Part shown: in pieces, positions 10,360-21,532 of the stretch | Layout: the number at the start of each line of letters is the position of its first letter | Numbering within the stretch: the first letter of the stretch is position 1 | NCBI RefSeq assembly: GCF_030158815.1 | Contig: NZ_BPFZ01000011.1 | Coordinates: 1-64,000, forward strand | Direction of reading: 5' to 3' | From: Candidatus Phycosocius spiralis | GTDB lineage: Bacteria; Pseudomonadota; Alphaproteobacteria; Caulobacterales; Aquidulcibacteraceae | DNA: 64,000 nt | Translations under genes and position numbers: made by a program | The notes under the pieces: model-generated | Seen by the model: the letters and a program-made list of their open reading frames with translations, nothing else | The model's database searches: none | What the model was told of the DNA's origin: nothing

Positions 10360-11691
10360 CTAACTTGCATGTGTAGATGGCTTTTTTAGGTCTAAGTTGA
10401 GGGCAGCATGAAGTTTAGTGCTATCAAGCGCGCCTTCCCAGCGTGAAACAACAATGGTGGCAACCGCATTGCCCATCAGATTGGTTAAGGCACGGCACTC
10501 ACTCATAAAACGGTCGATGCCTAGGATCAGCGCCATACCTGCAACTGGAATGCTGGGCACGACCGATAGAGTGGCGGCTAGGATGACAAAGCCCGCACCG
10601 GTTACCCCAGCCGCCCCTTTGGAACTGATCGCCGCTACACCAATCAGAAGCAGCTGATCATGGAGCGATAAATCAATCCCAACCGCTTGGGCGATGAAGG
10701 TTGCGGCCAAGGTCATATAAATATTGGTACCGTCTAAATTGAATGAATAGCCCGTGGGCAAAACAATCCCAACCACTTCTTTGCGACAGCCCGCCCGTTC
10801 TAATTTTTCCAGCAAAGTTGGCAATGCCGCTTCTGAGGAGGAGGTACCCAAGACTAAAAGCAATTCCTGCTTGATATAGCCCACAAGCTTAAAAATCGAA
10901 AATCCTGCCAAGCGGGCAATCAGGCCTAACACGAGGATAACAAACAAAAAGGAAGTGACATAAAAGGTCACAATCAAGGTTCCAAGGCTAACAAGGCTTG
11001 CCAAACCAAACTTGCCAATTGTGAAAGCCATAGCCCCAAACGCCCCAATTGGCGCCAGTTTCATCAGAAGATGAACCAGTTTGAACACCACATGACTCGC
11101 TGATTCAAAAAAGGTCAAAACAGGCTTGGCTGGTGCCCCGACCCCTGCAATGGCAATGCCGGTTAAAACCGCCACCAGGAGCACTTGCAATATTTCGCCA
11201 TTGGCCATGGCACTTATCGGCGTTTTGGGAATGATATTCATCACAAAGCCCAACAAGGTCTGTTCGTGGGCTTTTTGTGTATAGGTTTGAACCAGTTTGG
11301 CATCCAGTGTGGCAGGGTCAATATTCATGCTGGCACCAGGCTCTACCAAGTTGCCAACAACAAGACCTATGACCAAAGCAAAAGTTGAAACCGCGATGAA
11401 ATAGGCCAGCGCTTTGCCAAACACGCTGCCAATCTTGTTGACTTGGCTCATGCCCCCAAGGCCAGTTGCCACGGTTAAAAAAATGACCGGTGTGATGATC
11501 ATTTTGACCAAATTGATGAAGGCGTCACCCAGTGGCTTAAGCGCTGCTCCAAAGTCTGGAAAAAACGCACCCACACCAATGCCAGCTAAAACCGCAATCA
11601 TAACTTGGGTATAGAGATGGCGATACCAAGGTAGCGCCGCTGCGGTCATAGGTTGCGATGCCCCAATGGCTCCGGATTTTAGGCTTGCCAT
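10360..11691 (-). CDS. dctA: Dicarboxylate/amino acid:cation symporter (DctA-like)
   Basis: A sodium- or proton-coupled inner-membrane symporter of the DAACS (SLC1-fold) family, about 443 residues with eight or so hydrophobic segments. Family signatures are visible: [20 protein letters not shown], the serine-rich hairpin [18 protein letters not shown], and [19 protein letters not shown] with the substrate- and cation-binding NLDGT. I chose the ATG at 11691 because GGGGG lies just before it; an ATG at 11715 is in frame. A DctB-type sensor kinase pseudogene lies divergently next door (11944-13671), which supports a C4-dicarboxylate role. With that sensor broken, expression must be constitutive or under other control. 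Confidence 0.88.
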   Translation of the reverse strand: MASLKSGAIGASQPMTAAALPWYRHLYTQVMIAVLAGIGVGAFFPDFGAALKPLGDAFINLVKMIITPVIFLTVATGLGGMSQVNKIGSVFGKALAYFIAVSTFALVIGLVVGNLVEPGASMNIDPATLDAKLVQTYTQKAHEQTLLGFVMNIIPKTPISAMANGEILQVLLVAVLTGIAIAGVGAPAKPVLTFFESASHVVFKLVHLLMKLAPIGAFGAMAFTIGKFGLASLVSLGTLIVTFYVTSFLFVILVLGLIARLAGFSIFKLVGYIKQELLLVLGTSSSEAALPTLLEKLERAGCRKEVVGIVLPTGYSFNLDGTNIYMTLAATFIAQAVGIDLSLHDQLLLIGVAAISSKGAAGVTGAGFVILAATLSVVPSIPVAGMALILGIDRFMSECRALTNLMGNAVATIVVSRWEGALDSTKLHAALNLDLKKPSTHAS

Positions 11692-11943
11692 TTCAACCCC
11701 CAGCTTATGTTCCATCCATGGACAGGTTCACCCTAATGACCCTTATGATAGCCGCTTACACCTAGAACACAAACCAGTCACGAAGTCATGAAATTATATT
11801 TCAATTCAGTCTTTTAATCTGTAATAATCTTTTATATGTGCGACTTTTCGCCGTAAGGATGTGGGAGTTGTGTGATTTTCCGCCACCTCTGACTGGCATG
11901 GGGAGGTGACAAGAGCGTGGTGAACAAACCAATGATTTTGAGA

Positions 11944-13671
11944 ATGATGCCTCGGTTGATTGTTGCTCGGCAATTACAATAGCTGGCGGGGGTGTTGGGG
12001 ATTGTTCTCCATGTGGTCATGGTGATAGTCATTGACATATTGGCCCGTCATCACGCCGTCTTGGAACTTGGAAAGCAAGCTCAGATCTCGTCAGAAATCC
12101 TATCTTCCACGCTGGAGGGTGAGCATGAAAAATATCGACTGGCGTTATTGGTACTAGCACAATATGCCGATGCCATAGCCATTTTACGTGGTGCACGTGG
12201 GCCACGTCTATCCATATTTAACATGAAATTAGAGGAATTAAACCAATAAATGGGAGCCGCCGCCATTTACCTACTCGATACCCAAGGCACCACTTTGGCT
12301 TGCAGCAATTGGGCGATACCTCAAACCTTTGTCGGGCAAAACTACGGCTTTCGTAGTTCTTTCGCAAGGCGATAACCACGGGCGGTCATGAACAAATTGC
12401 TTTGGGAACCGTGTCACGCAGGCCTGGGCTTTATCTCTGACGGCGACAGATCGGGGATGGACAAGCCTTGGGCGTGATCGTCTCAAAAGTTGAATTTGAT
12501 GCTCTAGAGGATGAATGGAAAAAAAACAGGGATTGAGGATTTTGTGACCAATAAGGATTAGGTCATTATGGTCACAAGTCAGGGGGATTGGGGATTTAGA
12601 ACCATCGGCAAGCTTACCGAAGAAACTCAATATAAAATTTTGAAAAATTTAGATTATGGTAAAAGTTCTCTGCAAGTTTTACCGGGCTATCGGGACCATA
12701 AAATTGGCTAGGTATTGGATAGCGCAGCCATTCACAAGCCGCTGATCGAAAGTAAGGTGTCGCTTCAAAATGGGTGGGTTTTGCATGTCTTACGCCGCAC
12801 CGATCCAGCAATTGAACCTGCTGGTTTCGAAGGACGACTAGGGGGGTTGCCTTTGCGATGGTCCTTTTATCTTTGTGCACATTTTGGGTTTTAATACGAC
12901 GCTCTGCTGCCTTTAAGGCCGAGCGCGATTTAGTCCAGCGTCAACAGCTAGTCCAAGAGCGTTTGGTTCAGTTAGAAAACTGGCCGCTTCGGGTCAAATA
13001 GCAGCTGGGGTCGGCCATGAGATAACCCGCCAATAGCTGCCATCAGCAATTATGTGCAAAATGGGGTATTGTTTCTGGCACGTGGCAATTTGAAAGGTGC
13101 GTCTGAAAATTTTGCTTTAATTGGCCAATTATGCGCCAGGATCGGAGCCATCACAGGAGAATTACGCGGCTTTGCGCGCAAAGCAACAGGAACCATAACC
13201 GCCATCTCTATGAAACAAGTTTTGGATGGCGCATTATTACTGATGCGCGATCGGATTAAGACTGCAGAGGCACTGGTGAATGAACCAAAGACTGACGTAT
13301 TAGTCCAAGCCGAGGCGGTACGTTTGGAGCAGGTTTTGGTCAATCTGATGCAAAATGCGCTTGATGCGCGTGGGCAAGGGTTGGTCATTGATATCGACTT
13401 GATGGTCACACCATCTTTTGCGGAATTCGAGATGCGCGATAATGGTCCAAGACTAACATAAGCTGCACGCCTTGCCCTGTTTCAACCTTTTTCTACCACC
13501 AAACTTGACGAATTGGGCTTAGGCTTGGTCATTTCACGGCAGATCAAAGCCGACTTTGGGGGTGAGTTGGAGGCTTTATCACCCAAAACCCTATCACCCA
13601 GAAACCTATCATCCACAAGCGGAGCCAGTTTTCTCATTCGGTTGCAACCAGCAGCTTGTCTAACCACTTAA
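11944..13671 (+). pseudogene. dctB: DctB-type C4-dicarboxylate sensor histidine kinase, degenerate
   Basis: Fragments on the plus strand follow the DctB layout. There is an N-terminal membrane segment (VLGIVLHVVMVIVIDILA), then a periplasmic PAS-like part (EGEHEKYRLALLVLAQYADA, YLLDTQGTTLACSNW, VGQNYGFR). A second membrane segment (VLLSLCTFWVLIRRSA) leads into a coiled coil (AERDLVQRQQLVQERL). The H-box remnant is AAGVGHEI, followed in another frame by PIAAISNYVQNGVLFLARG. The ATPase part shows LEQVLVNLMQNALDA, FEMRDNG and LGLGLVISRQI. Several stops and frame changes occur over a near full-length 1.7 kb. It sits divergent to dctA, the usual target. No dctD response regulator is present. Confidence 0.85.
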
Positions 13672-14384
13672 AGTGGCGCAACAGCCCCACGGGCATCAAA
13701 CACAAAGCATGCCCCTTCAAATTGGCTCTCATCGGCTGGGACTTTATCCATATATGCCAAAATACCACCTTTGAGTTGGTACACATGTTGGAAGCCTTGA
13801 TTGAGTAGATAAGCCGAGGCTTTCTCGCACCTGATGCCGCCTGTGCAATACATGGCAATTTTTTTATCGCGATCTGGGTTCAGATTTTCACTAGCCCATT
13901 GCTTAAACCCAGTAAAAGTCCGGATTGATGGGTCAACGGCTCCACGAAACATACCCGCCTGTGTTTCATAAGCATTGCGTGTATCAACCAACACAATCTC
14001 AGGGTCCTCAATTAAGGCGTTCCAATCTGTTGGTGTCACATAGGTTCCGGTACGTTGACGGGGGTCAGCATCAGGTGCCCGTAAGGTAACAATTTCACGC
14101 TTGAGACGCACTTTCATGCGCACAAAAGGATTGTGCTCCGCGGTGGCATATTTGATTTCCGCATGGGCAAACCGACCTGCAAAAATGGGATCATGGGTCA
14201 AATAAATCACAAAACGATCAATGGCATCTTGCGTGCCAGAGATCGTTCCATTTAGGCCTTCTGGGGCCGCCAATAAACTCCCCTTAATCCCTAATTGCCG
14301 TGTCGTTGCGAGTAAATCAACACGCAAGACTTCAAAGTCAGGACAGTCAGCAAACTGATAAAGGGAACAAATTGTAGCAGTCAT
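13668..14384 (-). CDS. trhO: tRNA uridine-34 hydroxylase, rhodanese family (TrhO/YceA)
   Basis: TrhO makes 5-hydroxyuridine at the wobble position of tRNA in an oxygen-dependent reaction. The N-terminal acylphosphatase-like domain carries GSLLAAPEGLNGTISG. The rhodanese domain follows with VLVDTRNAYE and the active-site loop YCTGGIRCEKASAYLL. It ends CFVFDARGAVAPL at 238 residues. Relatives normally continue past CFVFDxRV with a cysteine-containing tail, so the C-terminus looks clipped here. The stop overlaps the end of the dctB pseudogene, so the truncation may date from the same decay. Function is probable because the rhodanese core is complete. Confidence 0.8.
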   Translation of the reverse strand: MTATICSLYQFADCPDFEVLRVDLLATTRQLGIKGSLLAAPEGLNGTISGTQDAIDRFVIYLTHDPIFAGRFAHAEIKYATAEHNPFVRMKVRLKREIVTLRAPDADPRQRTGTYVTPTDWNALIEDPEIVLVDTRNAYETQAGMFRGAVDPSIRTFTGFKQWASENLNPDRDKKIAMYCTGGIRCEKASAYLLNQGFQHVYQLKGGILAYMDKVPADESQFEGACFVFDARGAVAPL

Positions 14385-15974
<1,590 letters not shown>

Positions 15975-16016
15975 TCGCACACGATCAGCGAAAATCCGGT
16001 TTAGAGGTAGTAAATT

Positions 16017-17156
16017 ATGGCGCGAAGGGGCAATCGGCGAACCGGTGGAGCAGGGCCACTCATAGGTGTGGCAGTATTAACGGCTTTGGTTTCCGTGTCC
16101 GTGACTATGGTGCTCACCAACGGTCGATCAGGATTACTGGCAGAGATTGGCTCGGAAATATCTGGGGCCTTTGGCCGTGTGATGATGGTGCCTGTGCGCT
16201 GGGTTGAAGAAGTACAGTCTTCTGTCACCTCTTTTTTAGGTGGCGCGGTTTTAAATCAACAGCTCAAAGAAGAAAATCGCGCACTTTTGCAATGGCGTGA
16301 TCAGGCCCGGGCTATGGCTGAACGGCTCGATGCTTATGAAAAGCTGCATGGGGTTAGATCTGAAAAACTACCCCAGGGCTTGACCGGGCGGCTGATTGCT
16401 GAAAGCGATGGGCCCTTTTCACAGGCTGGAGTCATCAATATAGGCAGTAAGGCCGGCGTTAAAGTGAATTGGATCGTTTTGAACCAAAATGGCTTGGTTG
16501 GCCGGGTGATTGCCATTGGACCTGAAACCGCCCGCGTTCTCTTTTTGGCCGATGGTGATAGCAAGGTGCCTGTGATGGGCGAGATAACACGCGCCCGCGC
16601 GATTGCCAGCGGTGACAAGAGCTTAGCCCCAAAACTTGCCCATTTGAATACGCCAATTTTGATGCGCGATGGGGAGCGAGTGATGACATCAGGTGATGAT
16701 GGTATATTCCCGCGCGGGATTGCCGTCGGTCAAGCAGGTATCGCTCCCGATCGGCAATGGCGTGTCCGTTTGGCTTCAAGTAACTCACCTATTGATTTTG
16801 TTCGGGTTATACCGCCTTCCAACTTCCCACCCCCGCTTGATCCGGTGACTCCACCCATTTTACCGCCATCGCCCCGTGAACATGGTTCGACTTCTTCTGT
16901 CCAAGGTGCTGTCTTACCCTTGGCTGTGGGGGCAGCAGCTGTACCCTCGGCACCAACCCCCGAAGCCATTCGCGCCGCTCAAACAGGCGCAAATCGGGAC
17001 TCTGATAGGGTGCCTGACGTAAAAGCGCGCCTGGCTCAAAAGCGCAAAACACCTGACAAAGCCGCTCAATCTAAGGCGGTTCCAGCCGATGAGGGGGTAA
17101 GTCCCACGCCAACCAGTTCTCCCCCTGTGCAACCGGCCGGGGTAACCACCCCGTGA
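16017..17156 (+). CDS. mreC: Rod shape-determining protein MreC
   Basis: A bitopic inner-membrane protein that scaffolds MreB, MreD, RodA and PBP2 in the periplasm. A basic N-terminus is followed by one membrane helix (LIGVAVLTALVSVSVTMVL) and a coiled coil around residues 70-110 (LNQQLKEENRALLQWRDQAR). The beta-domain includes VNIGSKAGVKVNW and GLVGRVIAIGPETARVLF. The 379 residues include a long Pro/Ala/Thr-rich C-terminal extension after about residue 265, common in alphaproteobacteria. It starts 42 bp after mreB and its stop overlaps the mreD start. Confidence 0.93.
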   Translation: MARRGNRRTGGAGPLIGVAVLTALVSVSVTMVLTNGRSGLLAEIGSEISGAFGRVMMVPVRWVEEVQSSVTSFLGGAVLNQQLKEENRALLQWRDQARAMAERLDAYEKLHGVRSEKLPQGLTGRLIAESDGPFSQAGVINIGSKAGVKVNWIVLNQNGLVGRVIAIGPETARVLFLADGDSKVPVMGEITRARAIASGDKSLAPKLAHLNTPILMRDGERVMTSGDDGIFPRGIAVGQAGIAPDRQWRVRLASSNSPIDFVRVIPPSNFPPPLDPVTPPILPPSPREHGSTSSVQGAVLPLAVGAAAVPSAPTPEAIRAAQTGANRDSDRVPDVKARLAQKRKTPDKAAQSKAVPADEGVSPTPTSSPPVQPAGVTTP

Positions 17157-17650
17157 GCACGCTTTTGCCTGGCCGCCCATCGACCAGGCCTCGACTATGG
17201 ATAGGGACCGGTTTAGTAGCCACGACCAGCCTGTTGAACCTAATCCCATTCGGGATAGGGCCTTTGCAACCGCTTTGGCCTTCGGCGCTGTTATGGGCAT
17301 CATGCGGCTGGGCCAATCAGGGCCCTAATGCGGTAATCAGTGCTCTGCTGTTTGGACTTGGACTTTGGGTAGACGTTTTGACCGGTGGTCCATTCGGGGT
17401 TTGGGCGATGATTGGCCTTATCGCATACGGACTAACGATGACCTCGGCCCAATTTAGTGTCGCTTTGGCTGCTACGGCGCGTGGTCGGGCAACCATCACT
17501 GGCATTTTCTTCTTTCTTGCCGCCCTGATTTTTGGTATTTTCAGTGGTAAAGGTATCAATCTTTTTGCCATTTCATTACCTATTCTTACGGCGATAGGTT
17601 TATATCCCTTTGTCGCGCAATGGTTTGATCTGTCGGAGAATGAGGTGTGA
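17153..17650 (+). CDS. mreD: Rod shape-determining membrane protein MreD
   Basis: A 165-residue protein with about five hydrophobic segments, for example PLWPSALLWASCGW and GIFFFLAALIFGIF. Size and position between mreC and mrdA identify it, since MreD sequences are poorly conserved. The GTG start at 17153 overlaps the mreC stop by 4 bp, and its own stop overlaps the next start by 4 bp, indicating translational coupling. It is an inner-membrane partner of MreC in the elongasome. Confidence 0.88.
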   Translation: MSTLLPGRPSTRPRLWIGTGLVATTSLLNLIPFGIGPLQPLWPSALLWASCGWANQGPNAVISALLFGLGLWVDVLTGGPFGVWAMIGLIAYGLTMTSAQFSVALAATARGRATITGIFFFLAALIFGIFSGKGINLFAISLPILTAIGLYPFVAQWFDLSENEV

Positions 17651-19563
17651 ACTTAGGTGACGATCCCGATTTATTCAGCCGCCGCGCCGTGATCTTATCC
17701 ACATTTGGCGGACTTTATTTTGCCGTTCTGGGTCTACGTATGGCCCAACTGCAAATTTTTGAGAATGATGAATTCCGCGTCGAAGCTGCTGCAAATCAGT
17801 TTAACTTGGTCATCAATCCAGCTTCACGTGGACCCGTTTATGATCGCTTTGGGGTGCCGCTGGCTGTTAATCGGCGTGACTTTCGGGTCTCCATCATGCG
17901 CGACGATGTTAAGGATTTACCATCTACGATTAACGCCTTGGCGGCCATTTTACATTTATCTCCTGAAAAGGCGGCTGCCTGCCTTCGTGAAGCTAAATCT
18001 GCCCCCCGTTTCATGCCGGCCATGGTTGCTGAAAACCTATCTTGGGAGGAGTTTTCGCGGGTTAGTGTCTTTGGCGCATCTTATCCCGGTGTTCGATGCG
18101 AAATGGGTGAGGCACGTAATTACCCTTTAGCAGAAACCATGGCCCATGTGCTGGGCTATGTCGCGCGGGCCAATGACAAAGACCTTCTCAACGATGCTCA
18201 AGCCCGCCACCCAGGAATCCGTGTTGGGAAAGAAGGCATTGAAAAATCACAAGAACTTGGATTGCGTGGCACGCACGGCGCGACGAAGGTTGAGGTCAAT
18301 GCCCATGGCCGGGTTATCCGCGAAGTTGTGGATCCACGCCTAACGGCAAAAAGTGGCTCCCCCATCGTCCTCACCATTGATGCTGAGATCCAGCAAATTG
18401 CCTATGATCAGTTTCAGGCAAAAGAAAAGCGCCCCGCAGAAGCTGGCTCGGCCGTCGTCATGGATATTCGTACGGGAGAATTACTGGCTTTGGTATCTGC
18501 CCCAGCCTTTGACCCCAATAAATTTGTCGATGGAATTAATCGAGCCGATTTCGCTGACTATAATCAATCTGAAATGCGCCCCCTTTATCACAAAGCGGTT
18601 CGCGGCATATATCCGCCAGGTTCAACTTATAAGATGGTCACAGCCTTAGCAGCTTTGGAAGCTAAAGTTACCAAACCTGAAGAAATCATCAATTGCCCAG
18701 GATATTATATGTTGGGCAATCACCGTTTCCATTGTCATTCAAGACGGGGACACGGGAGGGTCAATCTTCACACTGCGATTAAAGTATCCTGCGACGTTTA
18801 TTTCTACGAAATGGGCCGTCGTATCGGTGGGGAACACATGGCCGAAGTTGCACGCGGATTTGGCTTTGGACAACGCTTTGATATTGGTATCCCTGGAGTA
18901 GCATCCTCGGTGGTACCCGACAACGCTTGGAAACTTGAAAATCGTGGCCAGTCTTGGCAGGATTACGATTCGCTCAATGTTGCGATCGGCCAAGGGCTCA
19001 TCACGGCAACCCCGTTACAATTGGCGATCATGACGGCAAGGATCGCGTCACAAGGATTGGCTGTTGAGCCACGTTTAATCCGTGAGGGGCCAGGTTCTGT
19101 CCCTTTAACTCCCTTTAAGCCTTTGCCCTTTAACCATGAAAACATGCATCTGGTGCATCTAGGTATGATCGCCGTTTCCAACGAAGCAGGCGGTACTGGA
19201 CGAGGTGATTTAGGCATAAAGGGTGTGACCATGGCCGGAAAAACTGGCACAGCCCAGGTTCGCCGGATCAGTATGGCGGAGCGGCGGGTGGGGGTGCGCT
19301 CTAACGCATCCTTACCATGGCGCCAGCGCGACCATGCTTTGTTTGTATGTTACGCCCCCGCCGACAATCCTAAATATTGTTGCGCCGTCGTTGTAGATCA
19401 TGGGGGCGGTGGGGGTGCTACCGCCGCACCACGGGCGCGCGAGATCATGAAAGCTACCTTGTTAAAAGACCCATCTGCACGTCCAGCTTTTACGACTAAA
19501 GCCAAGACCGCCGAACTGAATTCCACTCCCAACTTGCAACAAACCAAGGATGGGAAGGCATGA
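17647..19563 (+). CDS. mrdA: Penicillin-binding protein 2, elongation transpeptidase
   Basis: A class B PBP that crosslinks lateral-wall peptidoglycan together with RodA. An N-terminal membrane anchor (VILSTFGGLYFAVLGLRMAQ) is followed by the dimerisation/pedestal region starting NRGP-like ASRGPVYDRFG. The transpeptidase motifs are all present: Ser326-Thr-Tyr-Lys (GSTYKMV), SCD at 381-383, and KTGTAQ at 532-534. The 638 residues fit the family. The GTG start overlaps mreD, and the stop overlaps rodA by 4 bp. Confidence 0.96.
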   Translation: MNLGDDPDLFSRRAVILSTFGGLYFAVLGLRMAQLQIFENDEFRVEAAANQFNLVINPASRGPVYDRFGVPLAVNRRDFRVSIMRDDVKDLPSTINALAAILHLSPEKAAACLREAKSAPRFMPAMVAENLSWEEFSRVSVFGASYPGVRCEMGEARNYPLAETMAHVLGYVARANDKDLLNDAQARHPGIRVGKEGIEKSQELGLRGTHGATKVEVNAHGRVIREVVDPRLTAKSGSPIVLTIDAEIQQIAYDQFQAKEKRPAEAGSAVVMDIRTGELLALVSAPAFDPNKFVDGINRADFADYNQSEMRPLYHKAVRGIYPPGSTYKMVTALAALEAKVTKPEEIINCPGYYMLGNHRFHCHSRRGHGRVNLHTAIKVSCDVYFYEMGRRIGGEHMAEVARGFGFGQRFDIGIPGVASSVVPDNAWKLENRGQSWQDYDSLNVAIGQGLITATPLQLAIMTARIASQGLAVEPRLIREGPGSVPLTPFKPLPFNHENMHLVHLGMIAVSNEAGGTGRGDLGIKGVTMAGKTGTAQVRRISMAERRVGVRSNASLPWRQRDHALFVCYAPADNPKYCCAVVVDHGGGGGATAAPRAREIMKATLLKDPSARPAFTTKAKTAELNSTPNLQQTKDGKA

Positions 19564-20720
19564 CATTCTTACCTGATCTGGAAGGAAGTCGTGATAGCTT
19601 TTTTGGTAAATTGCGGCGCGTCGAATGGGGGATGGTGTTTATGATCGCAATGATCAGCGTGGTTGGCACCATATTATTGTTTGGAGCAGCAGGCGCACAA
19701 TGGGAGCCTTGGGCTGGTGATCACGTGATCCGATTTTGTTTTGTTACTTGCTTGATGCTTGTGGTCGCAACTGTGGATGTCAGGTTTTGGTATTATTTTG
19801 CCTATCCTGCCTACATCGCTGTATTCGTCCTGTTGATTGGAGTTGAATTGTTTGGAAAAGTGGCTTTGGGGGCGCAGCGCTGGCTTGAAATTGGACCGAT
19901 CCGTATTCAACCTTCCGAATTTATGAAAATCGCGCTGATTTTAGCTTTGGCACGATTTTATCAAGATGCCGATTCAGATCGCATGTGGACGTTGAGGGCG
20001 CATCTAATCCCCTTGTTGATGTTAGCCGCCCCGGCGGCTTTGATTACCTTGCAACCTGACTTGGGTACAGCGATCATGGTGGCTGGAGTTGGGGCCACCA
20101 TGGTGATATTGGCGGGTTTATCATGGTGGTATATCGCCGCCGCCGGAGCGGCTGTGGCCAGCTTTGCTTTGATTGCATTTTTTGGCTTTATGGCAGAATT
20201 TCAAAAAAACCGCATTTTGACTTTTCTAGACCCTTCCCGCGATCCACTTGGAACCGGCTATCACATCACCCAATCAAAAATCGCCATTGGATCGGGCGGC
20301 CTGTTTGGCGTAGGCTATATGCAAGGAACCCAAAGTCAATTGGATTTCTTGCCTGAACGCCATACCGACTTTGTGTTTGCTATGTTGCTGGAGGAATTTG
20401 GCATGGTTGGTGGCGTATTTGTTTTGGGGCTCTATATGGCCGCTATGGCATATGGTATCTCGATTTCAATTGGGTGCAGACACGTATTTGGTAAGTTTTT
20501 GGCAGCCGGTGTTACCATGTTGATGTTTATCTATGTCGGCATCAATGCGGGCATGATTATGGGCCTGATGCCAGTAGTTGGTGAACCTTTGCCCTTTTTG
20601 AGTTATGGCGGCAGCGTAATGCTGTCTTTAATGTTTGGTATTGGCTTGGTGCAAAATGCCAGAGTCTATCGCGACAAATCCCTAGGCTCTGGCTTTAAAT
20701 CTTCATCACGCTTGAGGTAA
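19560..20720 (+). CDS. rodA: Peptidoglycan glycosyltransferase RodA (SEDS family)
   Basis: A polytopic SEDS polymerase that builds glycan strands from lipid II with PBP2. The 386 residues have about ten hydrophobic segments. Diagnostic motifs are GAQRWLEIGPIRIQPSEFMK, LQPDLGTA, FLPERHTDFVFAM and VGEPLPFLSYGGS. It starts on an ATGA overlap with mrdA and closes the elongasome operon. No clear terminator hairpin follows before the tRNA gene. Confidence 0.96.
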   Translation: MTFLPDLEGSRDSFFGKLRRVEWGMVFMIAMISVVGTILLFGAAGAQWEPWAGDHVIRFCFVTCLMLVVATVDVRFWYYFAYPAYIAVFVLLIGVELFGKVALGAQRWLEIGPIRIQPSEFMKIALILALARFYQDADSDRMWTLRAHLIPLLMLAAPAALITLQPDLGTAIMVAGVGATMVILAGLSWWYIAAAGAAVASFALIAFFGFMAEFQKNRILTFLDPSRDPLGTGYHITQSKIAIGSGGLFGVGYMQGTQSQLDFLPERHTDFVFAMLLEEFGMVGGVFVLGLYMAAMAYGISISIGCRHVFGKFLAAGVTMLMFIYVGINAGMIMGLMPVVGEPLPFLSYGGSVMLSLMFGIGLVQNARVYRDKSLGSGFKSSSRLR

Positions 20721-20809
20721 AATCACCCCATTTGGCCGCTACCCAACTGCACAGATGATTGGGAACCCCCTCCCCAAAAGAAGTAAGCTTAGTTAAACAA
20801 AAATAGAGC

Positions 20810-20886
20810 GGTCCCGTAGCTCAGCAGGATAGAGCAATCGTTTCCTAAACGATGGGTCGGGGGTTCAAGTCCCTTCGGGACCGCCA
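20810..20886 (+). tRNA. tRNA-Arg(CCU)
   Basis: The sequence folds as a cloverleaf. The acceptor stem is GGTCCCG/CGGGACC and the D arm is GCTC...GAGC. The anticodon stem ATCGT/ACGAT closes a seven-base loop, TTCCTAA, whose anticodon is CCT. The T arm GGGGG/CCCTT (two G-T pairs) closes TTCAAGT. Discriminator G and an encoded CCA end at 20886. It reads the AGG codon. Confidence 0.95.
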
Positions 20887-21532
20887 GATTGTGCGCATCA
20901 CCGTGGCGATACATTCTATGCCGATCGAAGGGCCAAGGGAGGTCTGAGTGATGAAACCAGATCGACGTTTCAATATTCGGACAATACTAATTGATTAAAG
21001 CCAGACATTCGTCAGTCTTGGGTCTTGCCCGACATGGCCCCATTGAATGGGAGAAGTCGCCTGCCTTTATGGTCAGGGTGCACCATGGGATGGACAAAGC
21101 CAATGCGCGCTTAATCGATGGATACAACATAGTCAGGCTCATAATGATCCCTAAATGTTAACTTTAAGCTGAACGAGGGATATAGCATGGCCGCTATAGG
21201 CTTTGAGTTTTAAAAATTGTATGTGATCATGCATTAAAAAAGGTCAGGGCGAGAATAAGGCTTTCAATAAAATGGAGCGCGCAGCACAAGCTGCGCTTAT
21301 TAGTCTCGATGCGGACCTCGTGGTCCGCGCTCCTACCTTGCTTTATCTTGTGGGCTGAAACTCGAATGCGGCCTTAGCATAGGCATAGCGTGGCGCAAGG
21401 GCGCACCGAAGCGAAATAGCCAATATATTCGCTATGGAGATGGTGCATTGCTAACGGAATGAACACTACGGCGCGGCGCGCATTGCTACGCGCAAGTAGC
21501 GTTGTAAAATGACATCGGCTTTTGGATTAACC
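20887..21532. other. Repeat-bearing intergenic region downstream of tRNA-Arg
   Basis: No intact gene is visible in these 646 bp. A short frame near 21014 reads LARHGPIEWEKS, reminiscent of the start of a histidine phosphatase, but it ends quickly. The middle holds the paired hairpins listed separately (21274-21333). The 21400-21520 part has further self-complementary GC-rich words (for example around 21475-21505) without a clear family. The 3' side of a tRNA is a common site of past insertions, which may explain the debris. Confidence 0.5.
21274..21333. repeat. REP-pair / REPIN-like element (two inverted hairpin units)
   Basis: Two perfect 7-bp hairpins with 4-nt loops sit inside an outer stem. 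The outer stem is GGAGC (21274-21278) with GCTCC (21329-21333). Hairpin 1 is GCGCAGC-ACAA-GCTGCGC (21279-21296). Hairpin 2 is GCGGACC-TCGT-GGTCCGC (21311-21328). Read from its own side, each unit begins GGAGCGCG followed by the stem, and the second is preceded by GTAG, as in bacterial REP sequences. Two REPs facing each other form a REPIN or BIME, normally spread by a RAYT transposase. No RAYT gene lies in the window. Confidence 0.65.

Noticed and set aside
11780-11815. TATAAT-like word upstream of dctA
   Set aside because: The paired -35 position reads CAGATT and no sigma-54 GG/GC pair is visible, so no promoter is claimed.
12271-12880. Minus-strand frames of 119 and 88 codons
   Set aside because: They are antisense shadows of the dctB pseudogene, whose plus-strand reading matches a kinase.
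21014-21160. LARHGPIEWEK, resembling the start of a histidine phosphatase
   Set aside because: Only one short motif matches and the frame ends with no catalytic remainder; too little to call even a pseudogene.
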